64,000 nt of DNA. Source: Pirellulales bacterium. GTDB lineage: Bacteria; Planctomycetota; Planctomycetia; Pirellulales; Lacipirellulaceae. Numbering within the stretch: position 1 is the stretch's first letter; the number at the start of each line of letters is the position of its first letter. The translations under genes and the position numbers were made by a program. Location: assembly GCA_028279215.1 (NCBI GenBank), contig JANQOF010000046.1:1-64000 (forward strand), in the 5' to 3' direction. The notes under the pieces are model-generated. The model saw only the letters and a program-made list of their open reading frames with translations. It was not told the origin of the DNA and did no database searches. This document shows positions 15,926 to 25,300 of the stretch, piece after piece.

Positions 15926-16759
15926 TCACCCCCCGTACCCACTGTACCGCTTGAACCCTCGGTGCATCGCGACGCGGCAGACGATCATGAAGAACACGAC
16001 CCACGCGGCTTGCGCGATGAGTCCGAGAGTAAGGTCGGGGCCGCTGATCTTGCCAAGGAACACGGCGGCCGGGAAATAGGCCAGGTATTGCAGCGGTTGG
16101 AATTGGGCGATGGGCTGAGCCCAGTCGGGCAGGTAGGCGTTTAGGAAGTTGAGCGGGAACATGTGCCCAGAGAAGAAGAAGTTGAACAGCATGTAGACGA
16201 ACAGCAGCGAGCTGACTTCCAGAAACCAAAAGCCAATCATGCCAATGGCTGCTTCAAGGAAGAAGCCCAAGAGAAACGCCATGAGCAGCGAGGCAACGAA
16301 GGCGGCGAACACTTCGGGCTCTGGCCAGCCGTCGGTGAAAAAGTCGCGGCACAAGAAGAACACCAGCGCAAACGGGCCGATCGCCACGGCATAGTACACC
16401 AATTTGTGTGCAATGCGAGCCAGCAGCAGAAAGCCTATCAAGTCGATGGGTTGGATCAGAAACTTTTTGATTTCGCCCTCGCGTATCTGTCTGGCGATTC
16501 CCGATGCTAAGCCCGGCATACTCGAGAACGCTCGGCCCACCATCGTCAGCAGGTAGTAGGCGATCACGTCGTCTTTAGTGAATCCACCAGGGAGCGTCTC
16601 GCGACTGGCGGCGGCGTAGACGGCGGTCCACAAAAAGATCTGGGTGATGATCGGCAGGAACCGCATCAACGTGCCGAGGGCAAAGTCACCACGGTACACC
16701 AACCGCTCTTCGATGCAGATGCGAAGAATCGTCCACCAAGTTTGCACGCGAGAGTACAT
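15926..16759 (-). CDS. ABC-2 family transporter permease
   Basis: This 277-residue inner-membrane protein has six predicted transmembrane segments and the look of the ABC-2 permease group found with COG4586-type ATPases. The IREGEIKKFLIQPID string after the second helix, with a charged IR..EI..FL pattern, is a usual cytoplasmic coupling motif of the group. It lies 36 bases after its ATPase gene on the same strand, so the two form an export system. Such systems commonly have two different permeases; only one is encoded here, so it may work as a homodimer or with a partner elsewhere. The substrate is unknown. Confidence 0.88.
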   Translation of the reverse strand: MYSRVQTWWTILRICIEERLVYRGDFALGTLMRFLPIITQIFLWTAVYAAASRETLPGGFTKDDVIAYYLLTMVGRAFSSMPGLASGIARQIREGEIKKFLIQPIDLIGFLLLARIAHKLVYYAVAIGPFALVFFLCRDFFTDGWPEPEVFAAFVASLLMAFLLGFFLEAAIGMIGFWFLEVSSLLFVYMLFNFFFSGHMFPLNFLNAYLPDWAQPIAQFQPLQYLAYFPAAVFLGKISGPDLTLGLIAQAAWVVFFMIVCRVAMHRGFKRYSGYGG

Positions 16760-16795
16760 TTTAGGAGAGGCTAGGGACGTCGGAGGAATCGATAG

Positions 16796-17812
16796 CTAGG
16801 CGTTCGCTGGTTCTGGCTCGTCGACGTCCGCAGCGTTGCTCGATTGGGTGAAGAGCTCGGCGATCACTTCTTCAAGCGGCGGGTCTTCGACGCTGACGTC
16901 TTCCAACGAGTAATCCGCAAGCACCGTGGACAGCACTCGCGAGATATCTGACCGGTCGACACGCAGTTTCACTTTGGGCGGAACGGTCTCGAGCAGCTCG
17001 CCATACTGGCCCAGGTTGCCTGGCACGTGATCGTCAACAAACTGCAGCGTCAGCACTTTGTGTGTGCTGAAACTGTCGACGATTCCCGCCAACGAACCAT
17101 CGTACATGATTTGCCCTTTGGCAATGATCACCACCCGCTTACATAGGGCGGCAACATCTTTCATGTAATGACTTGTGAGCAAGATGGTAATCTTGCGATG
17201 TTCCTGATAGTGCTTCAGGAATCTTTGAATGTTGTGCTGCGCAATCACATCCAAGCCGATGGTCGGCTCGTCGAGAAACAGCACCTCGGGCGAGTGCAAC
17301 AGCGCGGCGATAAGCTCCATCTTCATCCGCTCGCCCAGAGAGAGTTCGCGCACCGGTTGGTTGAGCAGCTTGCCAACGTCGAGCAGCTCGGTTAGCTCGG
17401 CGAGCGTACGATCGAACTCCTCGGGAGCGATGCGATAGATCTGTTGGTGTAATCGAAATGACTCGGAGGCCGGCAGATCCCACCATAGTTGGTTCTTCTG
17501 CCCCATTACCAAAGCGAAACGGCGGCGGTACTCGTTCGTCCGCTGCCACGGCACGAATCCCATCACGTGTGCTTCGCCGTCGGTTGGACTAATCACGCCT
17601 GAAAGCAGTTTGAGCGTGGTCGTTTTGCCCGCTCCGTTGGGGCCTAGAAAGGCGACGAACTCGCCCTCTTCAACGTCCAGGTCGATGCCACGCACGGCAT
17701 GCACTTCGCGATACTCGCGGTGGAACAAGCCGGTGAGCGACGCCCAAAGCCCTTCCTGTTTTTGGTATATCCGATAGGACTTTTTCAGCCCACGTATTTC
17801 GATAACGGCCAT
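16796..17812 (-). CDS. ABC transporter ATP-binding protein
   Basis: This 338-residue ATPase powers the adjacent permease. Walker A is GPNGAGKTT at residues 57-65, the signature [11 protein letters not shown] lies near residue 158, and Walker [13 protein letters not shown] near 177, with the switch His in LLTSHYMKD. An N-terminal extension of about 30 residues ([25 protein letters not shown]) before the core, and a C-terminal domain of about 80 residues after it, are typical of the COG4586 group of uncharacterised ABC-2 exporters. The gene is divergent from the rhomboid-like gene at 17922. The ATPase function is certain; the transported compound is not known. Confidence 0.92.
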   Translation of the reverse strand: MAVIEIRGLKKSYRIYQKQEGLWASLTGLFHREYREVHAVRGIDLDVEEGEFVAFLGPNGAGKTTTLKLLSGVISPTDGEAHVMGFVPWQRTNEYRRRFALVMGQKNQLWWDLPASESFRLHQQIYRIAPEEFDRTLAELTELLDVGKLLNQPVRELSLGERMKMELIAALLHSPEVLFLDEPTIGLDVIAQHNIQRFLKHYQEHRKITILLTSHYMKDVAALCKRVVIIAKGQIMYDGSLAGIVDSFSTHKVLTLQFVDDHVPGNLGQYGELLETVPPKVKLRVDRSDISRVLSTVLADYSLEDVSVEDPPLEEVIAELFTQSSNAADVDEPEPANA

Positions 17813-17921
17813 GGCCTATGATTATAGGCGGGTACGAACTACCCGGGTAGAGACGCGACTCGCCCGCACTTTCGGGGTAGTCATCGACCGATTACGCTGG
17901 TGGATTGCGAACGAACGAACT

Positions 17922-18788
17922 ATGCCCGAACCGACGGTCTGGCTCGATACGAATATGACGCTTCTCGACTGGCTTGAACGACGACTCTCGCCACTTGCCA
18001 TTCCGCATCTCACGCTGATGCTGATCATCGGGCAAGTTGTCATCTATTTGGTAACGCAATCACAGCTAATGGCCGGACAACCCGCGCCACTCTTGGAGAA
18101 CATCGCGTTGATACCGAGCCAGGTACTCAATGGAGAAGTCTGGAGGGTGTTTACCTACTTGCTTGATCCTCCGAGGACGAACCCCCTCTTCGCATTCTTT
18201 TTCTGGTACATTTTCTACTTGATGGGAACCGCGCTCGAAACGACTTGGGGCACGTTTCGATTCAACGTTTTCATGTTGGTCGGCTTCGTGGCCTCGGTGG
18301 CGGCGTCGTTTGTTCTTCCCGACGTGCGCGACGTGCCCGCCAGCAACTACTTCTTGTACGGCTCTGTTTTCCTTGCATTTGCCCGTTTCTATCCCGATTT
18401 TACACTGAACCTCTTCCTTGTTCTCCCCATCAAGATTAAGTGGCTCGCGCTGATTGCTTGGATCATCTACGCTATCAATTTCGTTACTGGGACCAATAGC
18501 GAGCGAGTGTTGATTGTCGCCGCACTAGCGAACTATTTTCTGTTTTTCTGGCGCGATCACTTGACGCGGCTAAAGGACCACAAACGACGATTGGATTACG
18601 CTGCCAAGATGAACGCCTCGGCTGGCAAGGGTCGCATAGTGCATACCTGCGCCGTTTGTGGACTCTCGAGCGCCGATGAACCAAGAACCGCTTTTCGCTA
18701 CTGTTCACAGTGCGATGGGCAGCGATGCTACTGCCCCGAGCATATTCGCAATCACGAACATGTGGTAGAGCGCGTAAACGTGGAATAA
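17922..18788 (+). CDS. rhomboid-like membrane protein with C-terminal zinc finger
   Basis: This 288-residue membrane protein has about six transmembrane helices in a rhomboid-like arrangement. The frame is open from 17811, but that would overlap the divergent ATPase gene; the ATG at 17922 is preferred. The rhomboid GxSG nucleophile motif should fall near NYFLYGSVFLAFARF; only GS remains, and no catalytic His is visible in the last helix (ALANYFLFFWRD), so it is probably not an active protease. The C-terminal ~55 residues hold CAVCG, YCSQC, CYCPEH and further His, a cytosolic treble-clef or ribbon zinc site. Inactive rhomboids in other organisms act as chaperones or traffic factors; a role here is unknown. 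Confidence 0.78.
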   Translation: MPEPTVWLDTNMTLLDWLERRLSPLAIPHLTLMLIIGQVVIYLVTQSQLMAGQPAPLLENIALIPSQVLNGEVWRVFTYLLDPPRTNPLFAFFFWYIFYLMGTALETTWGTFRFNVFMLVGFVASVAASFVLPDVRDVPASNYFLYGSVFLAFARFYPDFTLNLFLVLPIKIKWLALIAWIIYAINFVTGTNSERVLIVAALANYFLFFWRDHLTRLKDHKRRLDYAAKMNASAGKGRIVHTCAVCGLSSADEPRTAFRYCSQCDGQRCYCPEHIRNHEHVVERVNVE

Positions 18789-18847
18789 ACTAGATGTTGC
18801 CATCGATTCTCTAGCGTGACCACGTCCGCCAATTCGAGAGAGCAACC

Positions 18848-20050
18848 ATGCTTTGGCCCGCACCCTGTCAGCTTGCCCAAGTTGGCCCTGCTGTTCCGCA
18901 GTCAGTTTCGATCCACCCAGTTTGGCTCGTGCTTCCCAGCTTGATTGCCTTGCTGGCCGTGGCTATCTGCACTTGGCTGGCGTGGCGGACACGCGTCCTG
19001 ACGCGTGCGATTCGGCAGTTGCAAGACGGTAAGCACACCGCGTTGCCTGGAGCGTTTGGGTTCCTGCCACGTTTTCGTGTGCGGACGATGCTCGTGGCAT
19101 TCACGATGACGATTGGGGTGCTCGGAATGTTCGCGGCTGAATTCAACCGCGCTCGACGACAGGGGGCAGCACTCGATGAGATGAGCGCTGCGGGAGCAAC
19201 CGACCTAGGATACGGGACGCACTATCGGCTAGGAGTATTGGGCGAGAGCCAGACGGCCGGCTTGATCGCCGCGTGGGTGCATCCACACTTCGGTGCGAGG
19301 CTAACCCACTTAGCACTTAACTTCGAGGCTTACGGCGGCAATAGCGATGCACGGCAACCGCACGGAAACACACTTCGCAGCATTGGCACACTTCACGACC
19401 TGGAAGTTCTCGAAATTCGCAATTCACGACTCTCGACCGATCACATTGAGGCGATCGCCACATTATCGAAGCTCCGGCAGCTTTCGCTACGAGGATGCCG
19501 CTTGCCTGCCAACGCCGTGACCAGACTCTCTGGCCTCAAGCAACTGCACACGCTGTTGCTAAGCGATTGCCTGCTAACTGGCGATGATCTGGCCGAAATC
19601 GAAGAGCTTAAGGCGTTGGAGCATCTGTCGCTCGACGGCAACCTACTGGAAGATCACGATCTTCAAAGAATCAACGGTCTGAAGGCGCTGGCAGTGCTTG
19701 ACCTGTCAGGCAACGACATCACAAACAATGGCCTGATCGAATTGATCCCGCTGGCGAACCTTTCCGATTTGCTACTGTGTGACACGTCAATCGATTCGTC
19801 GTGTGTTGAAACGCTGGCTAGCATGCCGTCGCTACGATACGTGAACTTCTACCGATCGTCGTGGTCTACCATCACGGAAGCGACTAAGGGACTCACGCGG
19901 ATACGTGGCGAAGAGCGAATTAAGTTCGACTGGGAGTACCCCAACACTTCAGACGATTCTTGGGAGTTCTACGATAATCGACCGGAAGATCCAACATATC
20001 GTTACACCGGTGGATGGGGGTGTGTTGGTTCCGGTGGCGGGCAATTCTGA
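18848..20050 (+). CDS. leucine-rich repeat membrane protein
   Basis: This 400-residue protein starts with two transmembrane helices (about residues 15-45 and 75-95, separated by a basic cytoplasmic loop) and then carries at least six leucine-rich repeats between about residues 165 and 350 (LxxLxxLxLxxC/N patterns such as LEHLSLDGNLLEDHDLQRI and LAVLDLSGNDITNNGLIEL). The C-terminal ~50 residues are Tyr/Trp/Gly rich. LRR domains usually mediate protein binding. Planctomycetes carry many such LRR proteins and few have known roles. It ends 8 bases from the convergent KDO transferase gene. Confidence 0.85.
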   Translation: MLWPAPCQLAQVGPAVPQSVSIHPVWLVLPSLIALLAVAICTWLAWRTRVLTRAIRQLQDGKHTALPGAFGFLPRFRVRTMLVAFTMTIGVLGMFAAEFNRARRQGAALDEMSAAGATDLGYGTHYRLGVLGESQTAGLIAAWVHPHFGARLTHLALNFEAYGGNSDARQPHGNTLRSIGTLHDLEVLEIRNSRLSTDHIEAIATLSKLRQLSLRGCRLPANAVTRLSGLKQLHTLLLSDCLLTGDDLAEIEELKALEHLSLDGNLLEDHDLQRINGLKALAVLDLSGNDITNNGLIELIPLANLSDLLLCDTSIDSSCVETLASMPSLRYVNFYRSSWSTITEATKGLTRIRGEERIKFDWEYPNTSDDSWEFYDNRPEDPTYRYTGGWGCVGSGGGQF

Positions 20051-20057
20051 CAACCTT

Positions 20058-21392
20058 TCAAGCGGCGCGGTTACCAAAGGTGGTGTCGGTCCCCAGCAAC
20101 TCTTCTAACAGGTCCATGGTGCGAGCCGTCGCGCCGAGTTGCGTTGCCACGAACTCTTGAGCCCTACGGCCCAGCGCCCGAGCATACTCGGGTTCGTTCA
20201 GACACCGGGCCACGAACTCGCGAAGTTGATGTTCGTCGGCTACCACCTCAGCGGCATCGGCCGTCAGCAGCGACGCGACGATGTCGCGGAAGTTCCAAGT
20301 GTTGGGTCCAAAACAGGTGGCGACGCCGTAGGCTGCCGGCTCAATCATGTTCTGCCCGCCACGGCCGCCAAAGCTGCCGCCGACAAACCCAATCGTCGCC
20401 GTACCCCACCAAGAACCAAGTTCGCCAACAGTGTCGACCAGTAGTACAGAGTGCGGAAGGCGAAGCGCCGAATCGAGTTGCGTGCGACGACACCATTCGA
20501 GCTCCGAATCATCTAGCAACTTGGCCACTTCGCCGAAGCGTTCGGGATGACGGGGAACCATGACTAGCCGTAGGTTAGAGTGGTGCTGGCTGAGCGACGA
20601 GTAGATGCGAATCGCCATCTCTTCCTCGGGCGACTGTGTGCTGCCAACCAGCCACACCCGATCTTCGGGGCCAAAGCCTGCCAAGTTTCGCAGCGAGTTG
20701 GTCTTGGGGTTGCTCCTGTCGGTTTCGGCGCCATCGTACTTCAGCGACCCAGTCACCACGACCCGACCCAGTAGCGGGTCGGCGGTGCCGCGGCGCAAGG
20801 TGCGAAATCGCTCGGCCGTCGAATCGTCTTGAGCCGCAATCAAGTCAACCTGTCTTAGCACTCTTGAGACAAGCCAGCCGGTACGCCGATACCCGCGATA
20901 GCTGTTGTCGCTCAACCGACCATTGATGATTGCCACCCGAGCGCCGTGCTGCTTCGCCGCCGCGATCAGGTTGGGCCACAGCTCCAATTCGGCGAGCACC
21001 AGCAGGTCGGGCCGCACGCGTTGCATAGCCCGCGTTACCGCCCAACTGAAGTCGAGCGGGCAGTAGAACACGCTGTGCCCGTCGGCGTATTTGCGGCAGG
21101 CCAGTTCGTAGCCGGTTCTAGTAGTTGTCGAGATGACGATTTCGAAACCAGGGTGCCTCTTTGCAATCTCCTTGATCGTCGCGCCCAGTAGGTTCACCTC
21201 GCCTACACTTACCGCGTGCAACCAAATGCACGGGGCGTCGCCCTCGCGACGCGGAACCAAGCCAAGCAGCTTGGCGCGATAACCATCACGATACTTCCCT
21301 TTCGTGAAGGCTGCCCACACGATGAACGGCGCTGCAACGATGAGTAGCAGTAGATAGACCGCGTCAAACAGCCACATCATGGGGCGAATCAC
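20058..21392 (-). CDS. waaA: 3-deoxy-D-manno-octulosonic acid (KDO) transferase
   Basis: This inner-membrane glycosyltransferase adds KDO from CMP-KDO to lipid A, the first step of LPS core synthesis. The 444-residue protein has an N-terminal membrane anchor (residues 5-28), the GT30 N-domain with HAVSVGEVN (the catalytic-base Glu region) and VLAELELWPN, and a GT-B C-domain with LVGSTQSPEEE, VPRHPERF and GSFGGRGGQNMIEPAAYG. A GTG start at 21392 with AAGGAA about 8 bases upstream is used; an ATG four codons later is the alternative. It shows that the organism makes an LPS-type outer membrane. A small coiled-coil membrane protein gene lies 45 bases upstream. Confidence 0.93.
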   Translation of the reverse strand: MIRPMMWLFDAVYLLLLIVAAPFIVWAAFTKGKYRDGYRAKLLGLVPRREGDAPCIWLHAVSVGEVNLLGATIKEIAKRHPGFEIVISTTTRTGYELACRKYADGHSVFYCPLDFSWAVTRAMQRVRPDLLVLAELELWPNLIAAAKQHGARVAIINGRLSDNSYRGYRRTGWLVSRVLRQVDLIAAQDDSTAERFRTLRRGTADPLLGRVVVTGSLKYDGAETDRSNPKTNSLRNLAGFGPEDRVWLVGSTQSPEEEMAIRIYSSLSQHHSNLRLVMVPRHPERFGEVAKLLDDSELEWCRRTQLDSALRLPHSVLLVDTVGELGSWWGTATIGFVGGSFGGRGGQNMIEPAAYGVATCFGPNTWNFRDIVASLLTADAAEVVADEHQLREFVARCLNEPEYARALGRRAQEFVATQLGATARTMDLLEELLGTDTTFGNRAA

Positions 21393-21437
21393 GAGGGGAT
21401 TCCTTTCCCGGCTTTCGATTTCTGTCCAGTTGCGATC

Positions 21438-21758
21438 TCAGCGACTCAAGTGCTGTTGCTGCGGCGCCATGCCGTCCATCAACATTGCCTTCTCGACTCC
21501 CCACGGCACGCCAATGGTTGACCCCTGGTCGGAGGAGGGTACGTGTAACACGTTCGCGGTTGGCGCGTAGCCCATTATGTGCCGGCCGCGCGCCGCCGCC
21601 TCGAAATTCGCCAATTCGGCCTGCAACTCTGCGATTTGCAGTTGCTGCTCGGCGATACGCTGCTGCTGGCCAATCTGACGGATGTATAGACCACACAGTC
21701 CCAAGAAGACGGCAAAAATGCACAGCCCAATCAGCAGAGTTCGACTTCGAAATCGCAT
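21438..21758 (-). CDS. small membrane protein with coiled coil
   Basis: This 106-residue protein is not recognised. GGAGGT about 10 bases before the ATG gives good initiation. Residues 6-25 form a transmembrane helix after a basic N-terminus, and residues 28-55 are a Gln/Glu-rich amphipathic stretch (QQQRIAEQQLQIAELQAELANFE), a likely coiled coil. A Gly/Pro-rich tail follows. It resembles FtsL/FtsB-type bitopic proteins in layout only. It is the gene directly upstream of waaA and may be cotranscribed with it. Confidence 0.7.
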   Translation of the reverse strand: MRFRSRTLLIGLCIFAVFLGLCGLYIRQIGQQQRIAEQQLQIAELQAELANFEAAARGRHIMGYAPTANVLHVPSSDQGSTIGVPWGVEKAMLMDGMAPQQQHLSR

Positions 21759-21911
21759 TGCTACCTACCTCCAACTCGTTGAGGGCCGCTGCCATGAATC
21801 GGTAGCAGACCTGCAAGCAGCATAGCACCTCGACGCACTAAATGCAGTAGCGTCTCCGTGCAAGTCGACACGCGAGCTTCTATCGGCCAGGTTAAGTTGC
21901 TGGCACCCCAG

Positions 21912-22271
21912 CTACTTCGGAAGAAAGCCCCCCGAATCGAACTGGGTGGAATCCAACTCCATATCGAATCCCTGCGATTCTCCAGGGAGAGGGAGTACAT
22001 CGGACGTGCCGGGCCCCATTAGCGGCGAATCCAATTCCCAGGCGGAGCCAAGCACATTACCATCGTCGCCCATCGGCAGCCCGGTGGACTCCAGAAATGG
22101 GTCGCTGGGCGTCGATGCCAATGGGTCGGCGAGGTCAATGGTGCTAGCAACCGGAGTGACCGAGGGTGTCGTGGGCACCTGCAACGTCGATACGGGCGTA
22201 CTTGGTGGCTGTTCCGAGCAACCAGCTAGGGTCAATAGACTCACCAATGAGCCCAAGAGTGAGAACTTCAT
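21912..22271 (-). CDS. small lipoprotein
   Basis: This 119-residue protein begins with a lipoprotein signal sequence (SLLTLAGC, cleavage before Cys). The ATG at 22271 is preferred to a GTG one codon earlier. The mature part is rich in Ser, Pro, Thr, Asp and Gly, has no recognisable domain and is probably unstructured. The gene lies about 80 bases downstream of secA on the same strand and about 150 bases upstream of the coiled-coil protein. It is likely exported and anchored in a membrane; its role is unknown. Confidence 0.72.
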   Translation of the reverse strand: MKFSLLGSLVSLLTLAGCSEQPPSTPVSTLQVPTTPSVTPVASTIDLADPLASTPSDPFLESTGLPMGDDGNVLGSAWELDSPLMGPGTSDVLPLPGESQGFDMELDSTQFDSGGFLPK

Positions 22272-22352
22272 CACGGCACCTAAAACTCACGTAGAACTGA
22301 GTGGCGCCTGTTCCCGAACGCACCGGAGCAAAAGCCAGTGCATAGCTGTAGT

Positions 22353-25300
22353 TTACACGCTGCCTTTCCGCATGCAACACTGTTTGAATTTTTTTCCGCT
22401 GCCGCACGGGCACGGGGCGTTTCGGCCGACCCGCTCGCCGCGGTTGCGAATAGGGTCGAGCTTGGCTTGGCCACCCGAAGCGTCGATGGCGGCCTGTTGT
22501 TGCTGCGAAATATCTGACTGGGGGGCTTCTTCGTGGATGGCGTTCGTTTCGGTCCAAGTGCTCTTCACGAACCGTTCGTCGAGTTGCTCCATTTTGAACA
22601 CAAGGTCGGTGACGTAGGCTCCCACGGAGTCCCACATCTGCTCGAACATCCGCATGCCTTCACGTTTGTACTCGACCTTGGGATCGACCTGAGCGTACCC
22701 TCGTAAACCGACGCTCGACCGCAGGTGGTCCATCGCCAGCAAGTGCTCTTTCCAGGCGGTATCGAGGATCTGCAGCAGCAGCGCCCGTTCCATCTTACGC
22801 ATTTCCGGGCGGTACTTATCCTCGACCTCACGTGTCACTCGCCGAATCGCCTCGTCGCGATCGAGTTTGGCGAGTTCTTCGGTTGTGATTTCGGAGTCGC
22901 ACGAGTCTTTGAGCCAACCTGCCAAGTCGTTCAGTTTGCCATTGCCACCAGTTACGTGGCCCAAATGCGTGCCTGTGCCGTCGGTGCCGGCAAACAGAGT
23001 CTCGACCCTCTGTCGCGCTTCCTCGGCAAGTTGGTTGGCCTTGGCTGTCGACTTCTGGCTACACGCGACGAGCACCTTTTGGATTTCGTCGCGCTGCTTA
23101 TTCTTGATGTCGTCGAGCGACAGGTCGGCCTCGAACCGGCGTTGCGCCCAGGCGATCAGATCCTCGCGACCTAATCCTGCCGCGCCGGCCGCCGGACCCG
23201 TGAAGCGATACAAGCCGGCCAACACAGGGTACTCCGACTCCCGAAGATCGTACGCTTCGCTAACCCGACGGTGGGCCGTGTCGATCAGTTCGGAGGTCGA
23301 CATGTCGGTTGCCTCGTCGGGCGGCAACTCGATGCCAAACTTGTCCCGTAGCCAGGCGCATGCGCTCTGCACGGAATAGTCGGTGTCCAAGTATCGCTCG
23401 CAGGACGATAGGTCGATCTTGTCGATTGCCTCGTGGGCCCTTTCGATCAGGTGCTCGGCGATATTGTCGTTGCCGATCTTCTTCAAATCGCGTTCGCTGA
23501 AGTTGTAGCCCCAGCGAGCATTTGCCCATTTAGCCAGCGCGTTCCAATTCCAGTCGTCAGGTTCGTCCTCAGGTAGGTTCTCTTCGATGGCGTCAAACAC
23601 CTGCGATTCGGCCATCCGCTGTGCTTCGTCGCGGGCGTTGCGTTGCGCCTCCTCGTACGACTGGTTGCGAAAGTCCCGTGGCTCGAGTTGCACGCCCAAG
23701 AGCCGCGACGCGGCGGCAGCGAACGATTCGACGCCGTAATTCGAATCGAGAAAGATGTTGAGGTGATGATCGATTTGCTCGCGGATCATATCAGTGATCA
23801 AGTCGCGACAATTCACACCGTCGAGGATTTGCTGGCGAAAGCTGTACACTCGCTTTCGCTGCTCGTCCATCACTTCGTCGTACTCGAGCAAGTTCTTTCG
23901 AATCTCGAAGTTGTATTCCTCCCGCTTCTTTTGGGCGCCTTCGATACGACGGCTTACCATTTTGCTCTCGATGGCTTCGCCTTCCTGCATGCCGAGCCGA
24001 GTGAGCATGTTCTTTACCCACTCGCCCGCGAAGATGCGCATCAGGTCGTCTTCGAGCGAGAGGTAGAAGCGGCTAGAACCGGGGTCGCCTTGACGACCGC
24101 AGCGGCCGCGGAGCTGCAAGTCGATGCGGCGAGCTTCGTGCCGTTCGGTGCCCACGATGTGCAGCCCACCGATTTGGCGGATTTCTTTGCCTTGCACACT
24201 CATGCCAAACTTCTGATCGTAGTCGTCGGATAGCCGTTTCCATTCCTCGTCAGGAACGTCGAGCCGGCTGTCGTACGTTTGTTGCAGCTCGGCCCAGGCC
24301 ATGTTCTCAGGGTTGCCTCCGAGGATGATATCGGTACCACGGCCAGCCATGTTCGTAGCGATGGTGACCGCGCCCTTGCGACCCGCCTGTGCGACGATCT
24401 CCGCTTCGCGCTTATGCTGCTTAGCGTTCAGCACTTCGTGTTTGATGCCGCGGCCGTTGAGCAAATTCGAAAGTCGCTCACTTTTCTCGATCGAGACCGT
24501 TCCGACCAGTATCGGCCGCCCGGCCTTCTGGATTTCTTGAATTTTGTCACGCGGAATCTTCTCTCGCTTCTTGGTGTCTGCCGCCATGAAGGTGGTGTAG
24601 TCGTCTTGCTCCTGGAGCAGCTCGCCGCGGAGCACTTCACCCGAGTTGAGCATCACCTGATCGAATTTGATCAGCCCTTCGATTTCTTCGGCAATCGCTT
24701 CGTACTTTTCCTTCTCGGTACGATAAATGACATCGGGATGGCTGATTCGCTGAAGCGGCTTGTTGGTTGGGACGCCAATCACGTCGAGTTGGTAGATCTT
24801 CCAGAATTCGCCAGCCTCGGTGAGCGCGGTACCGGTCATGCCGGCGAGCTTGTCGTAAAGCTTGAAGAAGTTCTGCAGCGTAATCGTGGCGAGCGTTTGG
24901 TTTTCTTCCTTAATCGGCACGCCCTCTTTGGCCTCGACCGCCTGGTGCAGGCCGTCGCTCCACTGTCGCCCTTCCATTAATCGGCCGGTAAACTCGTCGA
25001 CGATTATGATCTTGCCATCCTGGATTACATAGTTCACGTCGCGCTTGTAGAGATAATGGGCCTTCAGCGAGTTATCGATCAAGTGGGGCCACTGCATGTT
25101 GCCAGCCGTATAGAAGCTGTCGACGCCGGCTAACTTCTCCGCCTCGCGGACGCCTTCGTCGGTAAGGCTAACGGTATGTTCCTTCTCTTTGACTTCGAAA
25201 TGGGTGTTCTTCTTCAGGCCGCGCGCAACCTTGTCGGCCCGTTGGTACTTGCTAATGTCATCTTCGGCCGGGCCCGAGATGATTAGCGGCGTTCGGGCTT

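Noticed and set aside
21946-22617. Plus-strand ORF of 223 codons across the small lipoprotein and the secA 3' end
   Set aside because: Antisense to a lipoprotein with clear lipobox and to the SecA zinc tail; no signal of its own.
24279-24980. 233-codon plus-strand ORF inside secA
   Set aside because: Shadow of the SecA motor domain; composition not protein-like.
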